A DNA stretch of 33,815 bases. Origin: Planctomycetota bacterium. GTDB lineage: Bacteria > Planctomycetota > Uabimicrobiia > Uabimicrobiales > Uabimicrobiaceae. The position numbers and the translations under genes were made by a program. Positions 17,818 to 25,631 of this stretch are shown here, one piece after another (position 1 is the stretch's first letter; each line of letters opens with the position of its first letter). The stretch lies in contig JAJDCR010000078.1 in assembly GCA_029260735.1 (NCBI GenBank), positions 1-33,815 on the forward strand, in the 5' to 3' direction. The notes under the pieces are model-generated. The model had not been told where the DNA came from. It saw only the letters and a program-made list of their open reading frames with translations, and ran no database searches.

Positions 17818-17924
17818 TTGTAATACGTAAAAATTCTTAGTTTATTTCCTATATTTAAGCAACTGTTTTTAACTAGCAACCTAGGTTAATACAGATATTT
17901 ATTGATAGATTAATAGGAGCGCCA

Positions 17925-19007
17925 ATGGCCGAGTTACTCTTCCAATCAAAGCAAGAAAAGTTATCTGACGGCTCCCCCATTATTATAACCAAAATCTTGG
18001 GTGCAATAGATGGAACTACGGTACGTCAATTTGAAGACAAGCTGATAGGTTTCTTCAACCAAGGTGTCAAAAACCTAATTTTGATATTCTCTGATGTCAA
18101 GTATATTAATAGTACCGGGATGGGACTTTTAGTTAAACTTGCTGATAAATTTCAGGAAGGCGGAGGAGATATTAAGCTAGTAGGTGTACCTGAAAAGGTA
18201 ATAGCACTTTTTGACATGTTAGGCTTACTTTCTCTCTTCAAAATATACGACACAGAAAAAGATGCTATAGAATCTATAACTCCTCAAGATGCACCACCGG
18301 CACCTGCTCCGGCACCACCACCTCCTCCGCCACCACCACCTGCTCCTCGTCCTCAGCCAAAACCAAGGCCAGCACCAGCACCAGCACCAGCTCCTGCTCC
18401 TGCTCCTGCCTCGGATGATTTTGGAGACATTGGCGGTGGAGTTGTCATTGGAGATGATTTTCTTTCAGGAGACTCTGCTCCCTCTTCACCAGTTCAATTC
18501 CCTCATGTGGCTGAATCTGACGGTGGTGGAGGAAAAATAGAATTTCCTAAGCCGGGTAATTATAGATGTCCTCGCTCGGGTGCTTACATCAGCATTGATG
18601 AGTGTGGGAAACAAACAGTTAAGGCTTCCTTAAATTCTCATATGATGGAAGTAAGATTTCCTTGTCATCAATCTTTTATTGCCTCCAGTAAAGTCGCTAT
18701 CAATTCTCTTGCTGCTCAAGTGAACTTTTCAAAAGTTTTTTGCGATGAGGTAAACGAAGCTCTTGATAATGCTTTAGCTATTACCATTGAAAAAAGTAAT
18801 AACAACAGCAAAGAAAGTTTTCAAATTCTTGCTGTAGCTGATGCTAATGACATGATTATTGGAGTGAAAGCTCTTAATCCTTTTCTTGTTCAAGGGGGCC
18901 CAAGAGATCCTCGCTTACCCGCTATCGCAAGAAAAGTAGATAGATTAGAGGTCTTCCCTCTTCCGAATAAAGGTCAATTATTAAAAATGACCAAGAAAAG
19001 AAAATAG
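17925..19007 (+). CDS. STAS domain fused to a degenerate RsbW-like HATPase
   Basis: A 360-residue protein in three parts. Residues 1-115 are a STAS (anti-sigma antagonist) domain with the phospho-acceptor loop KYINSTGMGLL, S63 being the expected target. Residues about 122-162 are a proline/alanine-rich linker. Residues about 200-360 resemble the GHKL fold of anti-sigma kinases. They carry an N-box-like CDEVNEALDNALAI (E275, N282), a strand with VADANDMIIG where the DxGxG box should be, and a closing strand in KGQLLKMTKK. The second glycine box is not recognisable, so ATP binding is doubtful. AGGAG lies five bases before the ATG. With the next two genes it forms a partner-switching set. The fusion would join antagonist and kinase-like surfaces in one chain, perhaps as scaffold or self-inhibited sensor. 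Confidence 0.82.
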   Translation: MAELLFQSKQEKLSDGSPIIITKILGAIDGTTVRQFEDKLIGFFNQGVKNLILIFSDVKYINSTGMGLLVKLADKFQEGGGDIKLVGVPEKVIALFDMLGLLSLFKIYDTEKDAIESITPQDAPPAPAPAPPPPPPPPPAPRPQPKPRPAPAPAPAPAPAPASDDFGDIGGGVVIGDDFLSGDSAPSSPVQFPHVAESDGGGGKIEFPKPGNYRCPRSGAYISIDECGKQTVKASLNSHMMEVRFPCHQSFIASSKVAINSLAAQVNFSKVFCDEVNEALDNALAITIEKSNNNSKESFQILAVADANDMIIGVKALNPFLVQGGPRDPRLPAIARKVDRLEVFPLPNKGQLLKMTKKRK

Positions 19008-19013
19008 GTCTTT

Positions 19014-19086
19014 ATTCTATCTAAATAAAAGAGTCGCTTGTCACAGCTTTGTGGTGTGCAACTCAGCGACTAAATAGAATTTTTCT
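19014..19086 (+). terminator. terminator after the STAS-HATPase gene
   Basis: Nested arms ATTCTAT/ATAGAAT (19014-19020 and 19074-19080) and AGTCGCT/AGCGACT (19032-19038 and 19065-19071) enclose a smaller stem and are followed by TTTTCT. Confidence 0.5.
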
Positions 19087-19136
19087 AACACTATCTCTGA
19101 TTGGTAGAATTTTCTCAAGTCGTAGAATAAATATAT

Positions 19137-19172
19137 ATAGAAAGAGCAAAAAATTATTTTTGCTCTTTCTAT
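19137..19172. terminator. perfect 16-bp hairpin, bidirectional terminator
   Basis: The arms 19137-19152 and 19157-19172 are exact reverse complements around an ATTA loop. The stem has A/T runs next to a short GC part (GAGC/GCTC). The A/T runs can serve as U-tracts on either strand. Confidence 0.6.
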
Positions 19173-19365
19173 AACAACTAAAATGTACCTATCAATGCCA
19201 CACCTCTCCCGCATACAAACTCCAAAAAGGTAAAATGCAGTAAATTTGTTTTATGCTTTTAGAAGTTTATCTAAACTATCATAAAATGTGTTTACTCCCT
19301 AATTGGTCAAGATGACAGGAAGACTTGTAGGTTTTTCATGGAAACTTATTCAGAGACAATGAGTT

Positions 19366-19393
19366 TTGACTCTTTGTTGGGACGGTTTATATA
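19366..19393 (+). promoter_or_regulatory. promoter giving a leaderless mRNA for the RsbW-like gene
   Basis: TTGACT (19366-19371), 16-base spacer, TATATA (19388-19393). Transcription would start near 19398-19400, which is the ATG itself. No ribosome binding site precedes that ATG. Confidence 0.5.
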
Positions 19394-19397
19394 GCTT

Positions 19398-19919
19398 ATG
19401 GAAATTAGGATCCAACCTCCTCCAGAATATGGAGAAAAACTACTATATAAAGAAATTCAAAGTACTTTAGATCTAAAGAATCCTCTTATAGAAGAAATCT
19501 TAAGTACATTGAAAGAAAAAGGTTTCTTGCCAACCGAAGATGAAAAATATGGTGCGCAGCTCTGCTTGGATGAAGTAATTGTAAACGCAATTCGACATGG
19601 TAACAATGAAGACTCTTCTAAAATAGTAAAAGTGTCGCTCTACGTTGGTGAACAACTTTGGGCAATACGAATCGAAGATGAGGGAGATGGATTTACTCCC
19701 GAAGAGAATGTGCCAGATGTTGAAGATGAAGATTCATGGGAGCTAGAGAGGGGACGAGGTGTGACCATAATGGAACATTACATGGACGAAATATGGTACT
19801 ATAATAATGGGGCCAGCGTTCAGTTAAAAAAAAAGATGAGCGAATCTTTTTTTAAAAAGATGTGCTCATCTTTTCATAAGGCGATAGAGAAAATACTATC
19901 TTACATAGGGATACGTTAA
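19398..19919 (+). CDS. RsbW/SpoIIAB-like anti-sigma factor kinase
   Basis: A 173-residue GHKL-type ATPase/serine kinase of the anti-sigma class. All nucleotide boxes are present: N-box LDEVIVNAIRHGN (E59, N63, H67), G1 box EDEGDGF (D94 to G98), and a G2-like loop ERGRGVTIM (about residues 117-125). A short amphipathic C-terminal extension (about residues 148-173) follows. Proteins of this class phosphorylate STAS antagonists and sequester a sigma factor or another target. The two STAS genes on either side are the obvious partners. No sigma-factor gene is in the window, so the output could be remote or non-transcriptional. The mRNA appears leaderless: a promoter ends about four bases before the ATG and there is no ribosome binding site. 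Confidence 0.92.
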   Translation: MEIRIQPPPEYGEKLLYKEIQSTLDLKNPLIEEILSTLKEKGFLPTEDEKYGAQLCLDEVIVNAIRHGNNEDSSKIVKVSLYVGEQLWAIRIEDEGDGFTPEENVPDVEDEDSWELERGRGVTIMEHYMDEIWYYNNGASVQLKKKMSESFFKKMCSSFHKAIEKILSYIGIR

Positions 19920-20007
19920 GAGTTACAGTGCGATGTCAAATCCTCGTGACTTTCGAGAGCGATTTGTTCCCAAACAAGAACTGGGGAAATATGACTAGGA
20001 GCAGAGA

Positions 20008-20385
20008 ATGTCTCAAAAAGGAAAATTAGAAATCAAGGATATGAAGAACGTTACCGTGATAAGCTTTCTCGATGTTGCCATTCTAGATGAAACAAGCATC
20101 AAAGAATTGGGAGACGAGATGGAGGAAGTTGTCAAGAGTAAGGAAGAGATCAATTTAGTTGTTAACTTTACTAATGTAGATTATCTTTCCAGTGCTGTCC
20201 TTGGACGATTGGTCAAAGTATTTAAGATGGTTCGCAAGCAAAAAGGAAAGATGAAACTTTGTGGAATCAAATCTAGTATTCTTCAGGTTTTCAAAATCAC
20301 GAGATTAGATAAAATGTTTGAAATACTTCCAGACGAAGATAAGGCAATTAAAAGTTTTAAGAAACCTTTCAAGCTCTGGGGCTAA
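20008..20385 (+). CDS. STAS-domain anti-sigma factor antagonist
   Basis: A 125-residue single-domain STAS protein. The phospho-site loop is NVDYLSSAVLGRLV, with S61/S62 as acceptor candidates. The LSSAxLG form differs from the NSTG form in the fused protein upstream, so the two STAS domains may respond to different kinases or phosphatases. TAGGAGCAGAG before the ATG is a clear ribosome binding site. It follows the RsbW-like gene by 88 bases and ends just before a strong terminator, so it closes the partner-switching unit. Confidence 0.9.
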   Translation: MSQKGKLEIKDMKNVTVISFLDVAILDETSIKELGDEMEEVVKSKEEINLVVNFTNVDYLSSAVLGRLVKVFKMVRKQKGKMKLCGIKSSILQVFKITRLDKMFEILPDEDKAIKSFKKPFKLWG

Positions 20386-20396
20386 GACCTTTTCCT

Positions 20397-20464
20397 TAGA
20401 TAATAAAAAGCCCGGAAGAAAATTAGGTTAAAACCTAACTTTCTTCCGGGCTTTTTATTATCTA
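20397..20464. terminator. 68-bp near-perfect palindrome, bidirectional terminator
   Basis: The arms meet at TAGATAATAAAAAGCCCGG and its complement and continue through AAGAAAATTAGGTT with a single A/G mismatch. The GC-rich GCCCGG sits next to a T-run (CTTTTTATT). It begins 12 bases after the STAS stop. Confidence 0.88.
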
Positions 20465-20580
20465 TAGGCCTTGCAGGCCAGAGCCCTCCAGGGAACATGG
20501 TGCTTAGAAGGGTTTTAGATCATCTTTTTCAAAAAATGCTTTCAGATAAGCCTTACCTCTCTCACATTGTTTTATCTGAT

Positions 20581-20604
20581 AAAAAGGTTTTTTTAAACCT
20601 TTTT
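20581..20604. terminator. 10-bp hairpin, possible additional terminator
   Basis: AAAAAGGTTT and AAACCTTTTT with a TTTT loop form a perfect stem. The stem is AT-rich and weak. It may act with its larger neighbours or only be a remnant of one. Confidence 0.35.
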
Positions 20605-20638
20605 AGTGTCTTTGTCTTCTCTGGCCGTAAGGCCCTTT

Positions 20639-20699
20639 ATAAAAAAAAGCTCGTAAGAAAGTTAGGTTTTAACCTAATTTTCTTACGAGCTTTTTTTAT
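20639..20699. terminator. second large palindrome, terminator of the convergent gene
   Basis: The arms ATAAAAAAAAGCTCGTAAGAAA and their complement pair with one G/A mismatch and one extra A, with a T-run after GAGC on both strands. It overlaps the stop codon of the minus-strand gene by four bases. Its 26-base core is the exact reverse complement of the core of the palindrome at 20397-20464. Confidence 0.85.
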
Positions 20700-23032
20700 G
20701 TTTCTAGGAAATCAACCAAAGGCTTAGCCCTCTTATTTTTATTTCCCAAATAAAGAGATAGAGCAAATAAAATAGAAATCCCGCCTAAGATTAGCCCCAA
20801 ATCTCCCACCCCTCCTAGAGGAGCCGCAGATTTTTGAATGAAGCTCGTCGCTTCCCCTACAAGTTGAGAAGAAGAGTTTAGTAATTGGCTTTTGGAGACT
20901 TCATAAGCAAAAGACAGAATAGGCAAAATTAATCCACTAAAAAATGCTATTTTTGCAGGAAGTTGTTTACTGACAGAGACAGCTAATGGAATTTCTTTGA
21001 GGCATTTCCCTTGAGCAAACACTTGTATAGAGGCATCTTCAAGATGACCTTCTGTTAATGGAGTTACCCACATCTTAACAGAACTTTCTTCCTCAGAAAC
21101 ATCAACCCAACTTTCCGAAGGTGTCACAATACAACCAGGAAACTGAGCAACCACTTTCAAAAGAGACTCTGTCTTTTTCAATGTGAGTTTTGTGTTAGAT
21201 GTTTGCTGAATAGAATCTTGGGATTTTCGGAGATCTTTAATTTCTTCGGCAGAGAAAAGAGTGGTTAAAGGAAAGTTTTTGAAGGGAGACATTTTCTGGT
21301 AGTAACGAACGACTATATTTCTCTGAATTTTAGCAAGAGAGCTAGAAACTTTTTTAGAGAGAGAGCCTTTCTCTTCGTTGATTGGTCTTGTTTCCTTGTC
21401 TGAGCTCTCTGGCTCTTCCACCAGAGAATCTTTCTTTTCTTGGACTTCGTTTTGAAAAGAACCGGCTTCTAAAGTTTCATCTTCAACTTGATCTTCAGCT
21501 TCTTCTTCAGAAGGAGTGCTATCTCCTTCTATGACCAGATCACCAGAAGATTCTTCATCGTTGTTTTCCGCTTCTTCAATTTCGTTAGAAGCTTCCATCT
21601 CAACTTCCAACTCTTCAGAAGACTGCTGTGAGACCTCACCTGGAGCAACCAGAGAATCATTTCTGGTTACTACTTCTGTTATATCAGGAATACTGGACAT
21701 GGCACTTTGAGCTAACTCAGGACCTAGTATAGTTGTATCAAGAAACTCACTTCGAATGCTATGTTCGATCAGTTTCTCCTCCTCAGTCATCTCCATCCCT
21801 TTTTCTTCCAGGGTAACTTTTGATTTCTCTGGAGAAATTTCTTCCCTTAAGGTAGATGGAGGTCCAGAAAACAGGTCTTCTTCATTTCCTGAGTATATTT
21901 CAGACTCAACACTTGATTCGCTAGCTTCCATATCTTCAGGAGAAGCTCCTCCAAAAAGAGGTATTTCTTCTCCCATTGCTATATCAAGAGGCTCTGCTTC
22001 TTCTAATTTTTCTTCACTTCCAGAATCCGTTTCTAAAAAATCATTTAGGTCTATGTTTGCTTCCTCTGATGAGCTTGATTCACTGGGGCCGAGAGGTTCT
22101 ATAGGAGCAACAGCTTCTTCGTCAGAAGTGTCCTTATTTTCCACCATTGTAGGGGCTTCCCAAATTCCAGGCTTACTTTCCTTTGCCTCTACGTCAATGT
22201 CGTTATCAATCCCCTCCACTTGAGCTTCTAGAATAGAACTTTCCTCTGAATCATCTATCTCTATATCTTCCTCTTCTATATCTGACTCTTCCTGATAAAG
22301 ATAATCTATTTTATACTGAATGGAAAATTCTGTCGAAAGAAGAGGTTCTATTTCCATTTCTGTCACTAAACTCAGATCATGAAGTTTTTCTACGTCAAAG
22401 GGATTCACCACAGCTACAGATAAAACTCCCTTATCTATACTAACAGGAAGGATTCCGTAGTATTCGCAGATGTTTTTAGGAACAGACTTGAGAACATCAC
22501 TCGGAACAGAAACCTTACGTAAGTCAACGCTGGCAACATCAAGCTCCCGGCTAATGGCCTGAAGAATATCTTTTTCTAAGAGGTAAGCCCCTTTTATGAG
22601 AGTTGTTATTAAGGATTGGTTCTCTTGTTGAGCTACTTTTAGAGCAGAGTCGGCCAATTCTTGGTGGATAATATTGCTTTTTTGTAAAATCAATAATATA
22701 GCCTTGTCTAAATGCTCTCCTCCTTGCTTCATAAGTGCAATGAAATCAACTTCTGCCCCTGGTACTTCAGTAAGAGCAGATTCTGCTTTTTCTCTAACCT
22801 CAATACGATCTTTTTCTGTATATTTCTTTTCGCTAATAAACTCTTTTAAGGAAATTTCTAAGTTTAGTTCTTCTCCTCGAAAAAAAAGAGCTATATTTTT
22901 TTCTTGGAGATGTTCATAGCGACTTTGTAAAATGCTGATAACTCGCTTAAGAACAGTTTCTTCTTTAAGTTTTAGAGCAATGAGTTTATTTGTCAGTTTA
23001 TCTTTAATAATAATTTTTGCGATTGTTTTCAT
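20696..23032 (-). CDS. large acidic membrane protein: ubiquitin-like + GspE-N-like + beta domain + TM
   Basis: A 778-residue protein in distinct parts. Residues 1-80 have a ubiquitin/YukD-like beta-grasp pattern (KIIIKDKLTNKLIALKL, then ALFFRGEELNLEISLKEF and DRIEVRE). Residues about 95-240 match the N-terminal domain of type II secretion/type IV pilus ATPases (GspE-N/MshEN): ILQAISRELDVASVDL, then GILPVSIDKGVLSVAVVNP and PLLSTEFSIQYKIDYLY. The RLG motif linked to c-di-GMP binding in MshEN is absent. Residues about 245-560 are a Glu/Ser-rich disordered linker. A beta-rich domain follows (LKVVAQFPGCIVTPSESWVD, KMWVTPL), then two transmembrane segments near the C-terminus (about 690-710 and 744-763). 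There is no ATPase domain. AAGGGA precedes the ATG. Function unknown; an adaptor or scaffold role is an inference. Confidence 0.8.
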   Translation of the reverse strand: MKTIAKIIIKDKLTNKLIALKLKEETVLKRVISILQSRYEHLQEKNIALFFRGEELNLEISLKEFISEKKYTEKDRIEVREKAESALTEVPGAEVDFIALMKQGGEHLDKAILLILQKSNIIHQELADSALKVAQQENQSLITTLIKGAYLLEKDILQAISRELDVASVDLRKVSVPSDVLKSVPKNICEYYGILPVSIDKGVLSVAVVNPFDVEKLHDLSLVTEMEIEPLLSTEFSIQYKIDYLYQEESDIEEEDIEIDDSEESSILEAQVEGIDNDIDVEAKESKPGIWEAPTMVENKDTSDEEAVAPIEPLGPSESSSSEEANIDLNDFLETDSGSEEKLEEAEPLDIAMGEEIPLFGGASPEDMEASESSVESEIYSGNEEDLFSGPPSTLREEISPEKSKVTLEEKGMEMTEEEKLIEHSIRSEFLDTTILGPELAQSAMSSIPDITEVVTRNDSLVAPGEVSQQSSEELEVEMEASNEIEEAENNDEESSGDLVIEGDSTPSEEEAEDQVEDETLEAGSFQNEVQEKKDSLVEEPESSDKETRPINEEKGSLSKKVSSSLAKIQRNIVVRYYQKMSPFKNFPLTTLFSAEEIKDLRKSQDSIQQTSNTKLTLKKTESLLKVVAQFPGCIVTPSESWVDVSEEESSVKMWVTPLTEGHLEDASIQVFAQGKCLKEIPLAVSVSKQLPAKIAFFSGLILPILSFAYEVSKSQLLNSSSQLVGEATSFIQKSAAPLGGVGDLGLILGGISILFALSLYLGNKNKRAKPLVDFLET

Positions 23033-23099
23033 CGATATCCCTTGCAGTTTTGGAATTCCCAGGTGAGTTTTTTTTTAGACTCCCTTCTCTGATTTTTAA

Positions 23100-23128
23100 T
23101 TTTTACCACAAAGACTGAACATTGTCAA
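23100..23128 (-). promoter_or_regulatory. promoter of the acidic membrane-protein gene
   Basis: On the minus strand, a perfect TTGACA (23123-23128), a 17-base spacer and TAAAAA (23100-23105). The predicted leader is about 60 bases to the ATG at 23032. Confidence 0.6.
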
Positions 23129-23261
23129 CTTGTAGCCACTTAGAAAAAATTTGTAAAAAAACTTTTGTCTCTGTCCAAAATATTTATTAACATAGGGCGT
23201 TCTAAAGATTTTCTAACCATCATCCCCCCTGGGCACCACCAATCTTTCGGAGGAAAACATC

Positions 23262-25589
23262 TTGCTCCGTTTTCTGAAACACATTCATAATTCTTTACGT
23301 CGTTTAGCTAAACTCTCGGATGCTTCTTTTAGTAAGGCCGCCTTACAGATTCCGGTAGGAGCCCCTCGCTTCCTCACGATAGCTATTTTTTATTTAATTT
23401 TCTTCTTATTTATTTTACCCCAAGCAGGAATACTTTGGCTTCCCTTGCCTCTTCTTTTGCTTACGTTTGTTTTTTTCTGGAATCTAGGCGCTATTTTAGC
23501 TTTTTTTGCCTTTTCTGACGAAAGACATCGTGTCTTAGAAGGTGTTTTAAGTAAAGAGAGTAAACTTGAATTTTATAACCAAGAAAAAGAGTCACTCTAT
23601 ACAAGTACCTTTCTCGGAGAACTTCTTCTGGTTAAGGTTTTTACCATAGCCTGGTTTTTTCAAGCCATTTATATTTTGGCGCCCGATAGTTTAAGTTCCG
23701 AAAAAAGCATCCATTTTGGCTCGTGTTTACTCTTTGCCCTAGATCAAATTATCCAATCGGTGGACATTCTAGACATAGGAACCCATTTTTCCCTATCTCT
23801 TCTATCCACACAGGTTTTTTATCTAGAATTGTTGCTTGTATTTTTTCGCTTAGTTATTTTACTTGTGCTGGGGAAAATTCTTTTCCTTTTCCTACGCAAC
23901 AGTTTCATGATAGAAAAAACAATTCTTACTTTTGGCAAAATGATCGACTCTATTGACCAAGCAGTTTTGATGGGAAAAAATGCTGTCTCTTCGCTTTTAG
24001 AAGCGACAAATCACGACCTTTCTCGAATTCGTCATGGTGCGATTACGGCTTTAGGGCGTATCAAAACAAAAGAAGCGGTTCCTTTTTTGGCAAAGGCACT
24101 TCTGGACTCTAGCCGAGAAGTGAAACTCGCCTCTCTTCTCGCGATTGAAGAGATGGGGGAAACTTCTGTCGTTCCTGAAGTTATTGCAGCCCTTAAGGAT
24201 GAAGACAAGGGGGTCAAAAAAACAGCGGCCAAGGTTTTATCTGGTCTGAAAGATCCCCAAATGCTTTCTCATTTTGAAAAAGCTCTCCAAGATGAGGACT
24301 CTCAAGTTCGTTTCTTTGTTGCCCAAGCTTTACATATTCAGCAAGACAAAGAATCGATACCTTTATTTGTTAAATCTCTAAAAGACTCTTCTTCGGAAGT
24401 TCGGAAAATAGCTGTTTTAGCTCTTTATGAACATTCTGATTCTTCTACGGTTACACCTTTGATAGAGATTATGGAAGATGAGGAAGCAGAAATTCGACTG
24501 ATCGCAGTGAAAACTTTGCGCCGCTTAGGAGATAAAAAATCATCCTCTGCTCTTGTCAAAGCATTGAAGGACAACAAAAGTGAAGTTCGAGCCGCCGCCG
24601 CCGAAGCTCTTAGTGAAATAGGCGAAAAAGAATCTTTGGACGAGTTAATTCAATGCCTAAAAGATCCTTGTGTGGATGTTCGTGGCTATGCTGCTCGCGC
24701 AATTGGAAAAATGGGAGATTCTTCTGCCATTGGTGCTCTCATTGAAACATTAAAAGACAAAAATAATTTTGTTTCTTCTCAGGGAGCAGAAGCCATTTCG
24801 AAGCTTGTTGATGAGGGAGCTATCCCTGCAACAATTGAAGCTCTCAAAGACCGAGACAAAAATGTCCGCCGTTGGGCTGTACGCACTTTAGGGAATATTG
24901 GAGCCAAAAAAAGTGTCCCTCATTTAATGAAAGCTCTGAAAGATGAAAATGAAGGAGTCCGTCGCCAAGCAGCAATTGCTTTAGGAAAACTAGAAGAAAA
25001 AGAAGCCGTTGTTGCTTTACTGGAAGCTCTCAAGGATAAAAAGTATAATGTTCGCAAAGAGGTTGCTACTGCTCTTGGTAAACTAGGGGATGAACAGGCT
25101 ATCGACAGTTTGATCGAACGATTACAAGACGAAGACGAGTACGTTCGAGGTAATGTTGCTTCTGCCCTAGGAAAACTAGCGGCCAAAAAAGCTGTTGCCC
25201 CTTTAATTGAAGCCCTTAAAGACGAAGATGAGTATGTTCGTATCTACAGCTCAGGAGCTTTAGGAAAAATCGAAGATGCAAAAGCTATTCCTTCTCTAAT
25301 CAATGCCTTACGTGACGAAAGCATTGATGTTCGGATGTATGCGACTTGGTCTTTAGGACGTATCAAAGATAAAAGCGCTGTTCCCGCTCTTTCTAATGTC
25401 CTAGAGGATGAAAATGTAGAAACACGTAAACTTGCGGCAGAAGCTCTTGCCTTAATCGGAGATATTACTGCTATGCAAATCATCAAAGAGAGAATGGTCA
25501 AGGAAAAAAATGACGAAGTTCGTGAAGCCCTCTTAACAGCATTTACTCATCTTGAGGGGATTGAGGGACAAAGTGATGGCACCCCTTAA
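23262..25589 (+). CDS. multi-pass membrane protein with many HEAT/PBS-lyase-like repeats
   Basis: A 775-residue protein. The N-terminal 220 residues hold about four transmembrane segments (about 38-60, 62-85, 115-140, 190-215). A long cytoplasmic or periplasmic solenoid then runs from about residue 245 to 765 with roughly seventeen 31-residue HEAT (PBS lyase-like) units of the form 'A...LKDEDxxVRxxAAxALGxLxDxxAVPxLIxAL'. Such solenoids bind proteins. The layout of the third and fourth helices with an amphipathic stretch between them recalls pore-loop channels, but no selectivity filter is seen. The start is a TTG at 23262, chosen because GGAGG lies eight bases upstream. It is divergent from the acidic Ubl/GspE-N-like gene, with 229 bases between them, and is followed 42 bases later by cysS. 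Confidence 0.88.
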   Translation: MLRFLKHIHNSLRRLAKLSDASFSKAALQIPVGAPRFLTIAIFYLIFFLFILPQAGILWLPLPLLLLTFVFFWNLGAILAFFAFSDERHRVLEGVLSKESKLEFYNQEKESLYTSTFLGELLLVKVFTIAWFFQAIYILAPDSLSSEKSIHFGSCLLFALDQIIQSVDILDIGTHFSLSLLSTQVFYLELLLVFFRLVILLVLGKILFLFLRNSFMIEKTILTFGKMIDSIDQAVLMGKNAVSSLLEATNHDLSRIRHGAITALGRIKTKEAVPFLAKALLDSSREVKLASLLAIEEMGETSVVPEVIAALKDEDKGVKKTAAKVLSGLKDPQMLSHFEKALQDEDSQVRFFVAQALHIQQDKESIPLFVKSLKDSSSEVRKIAVLALYEHSDSSTVTPLIEIMEDEEAEIRLIAVKTLRRLGDKKSSSALVKALKDNKSEVRAAAAEALSEIGEKESLDELIQCLKDPCVDVRGYAARAIGKMGDSSAIGALIETLKDKNNFVSSQGAEAISKLVDEGAIPATIEALKDRDKNVRRWAVRTLGNIGAKKSVPHLMKALKDENEGVRRQAAIALGKLEEKEAVVALLEALKDKKYNVRKEVATALGKLGDEQAIDSLIERLQDEDEYVRGNVASALGKLAAKKAVAPLIEALKDEDEYVRIYSSGALGKIEDAKAIPSLINALRDESIDVRMYATWSLGRIKDKSAVPALSNVLEDENVETRKLAAEALALIGDITAMQIIKERMVKEKNDEVREALLTAFTHLEGIEGQSDGTP

Positions 25590-25631
25590 TATTTTACAAC
25601 TTAGAACCAATACAAAATTAGGAAGTAGAAA

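Larger units (their letters stand above)
17406..17924. other. 519-bp intergenic region with promoter and hairpins
   Basis: This region separates divergent transcription units and holds no convincing gene. Visible elements are a strong plus-strand promoter at 17433-17461 and a second TATACT further down with a weak TTGCTG upstream. There is also an AGTATTT/AAATACT hairpin just after the first promoter and a GGGCATG-TCAT-CATGCCC hairpin at 17800-17817. The distance from the first promoter to the STAS gene (about 460 bases) leaves room for a long leader or a small RNA. Confidence 0.6.
19008..19397. other. 390-bp intergenic region with two terminators and a promoter
   Basis: No gene is seen. The region holds a terminator-like structure for the upstream gene (19014-19086), a long perfect hairpin (19137-19172) and a promoter (19366-19393) whose predicted start coincides with the next ATG. 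Confidence 0.7.
20386..20695. other. 310-bp convergent intergenic region packed with hairpins
   Basis: This lies between the STAS gene and the oppositely oriented acidic membrane-protein gene. It holds two large terminator palindromes at its ends and, between them, a TCAGATAA/TTATCTGA pair (20542-20549 and 20572-20579), an AAAAAGGTTT/AAACCTTTTT hairpin (20581-20604) and small GGCC-based pairs. A 76-codon open frame across it is not credible as a gene. Almost all of the region can fold. Confidence 0.7.

Noticed and set aside
18289..18540. His/Leu-rich frame over the proline-rich linker
   Set aside because: It is an out-of-frame reading of the CCA/GCT repeats of the STAS-HATPase linker.
20497..20727. 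76-codon open frame across the terminator cluster
   Set aside because: It runs through both arms of terminator hairpins, has no ribosome binding site and a low-complexity product.
21516..22223. Serine-rich frames opposite the acidic linker
   Set aside because: Glu/Ser-rich codons on one strand produce Ser-rich open frames on the other; no other support.
24000..25560. Regular spacing of about 93 bases suggesting a CRISPR-like array
   Set aside because: The period is the 31-residue HEAT repeat; units are diverged and coding, with no constant direct repeat.
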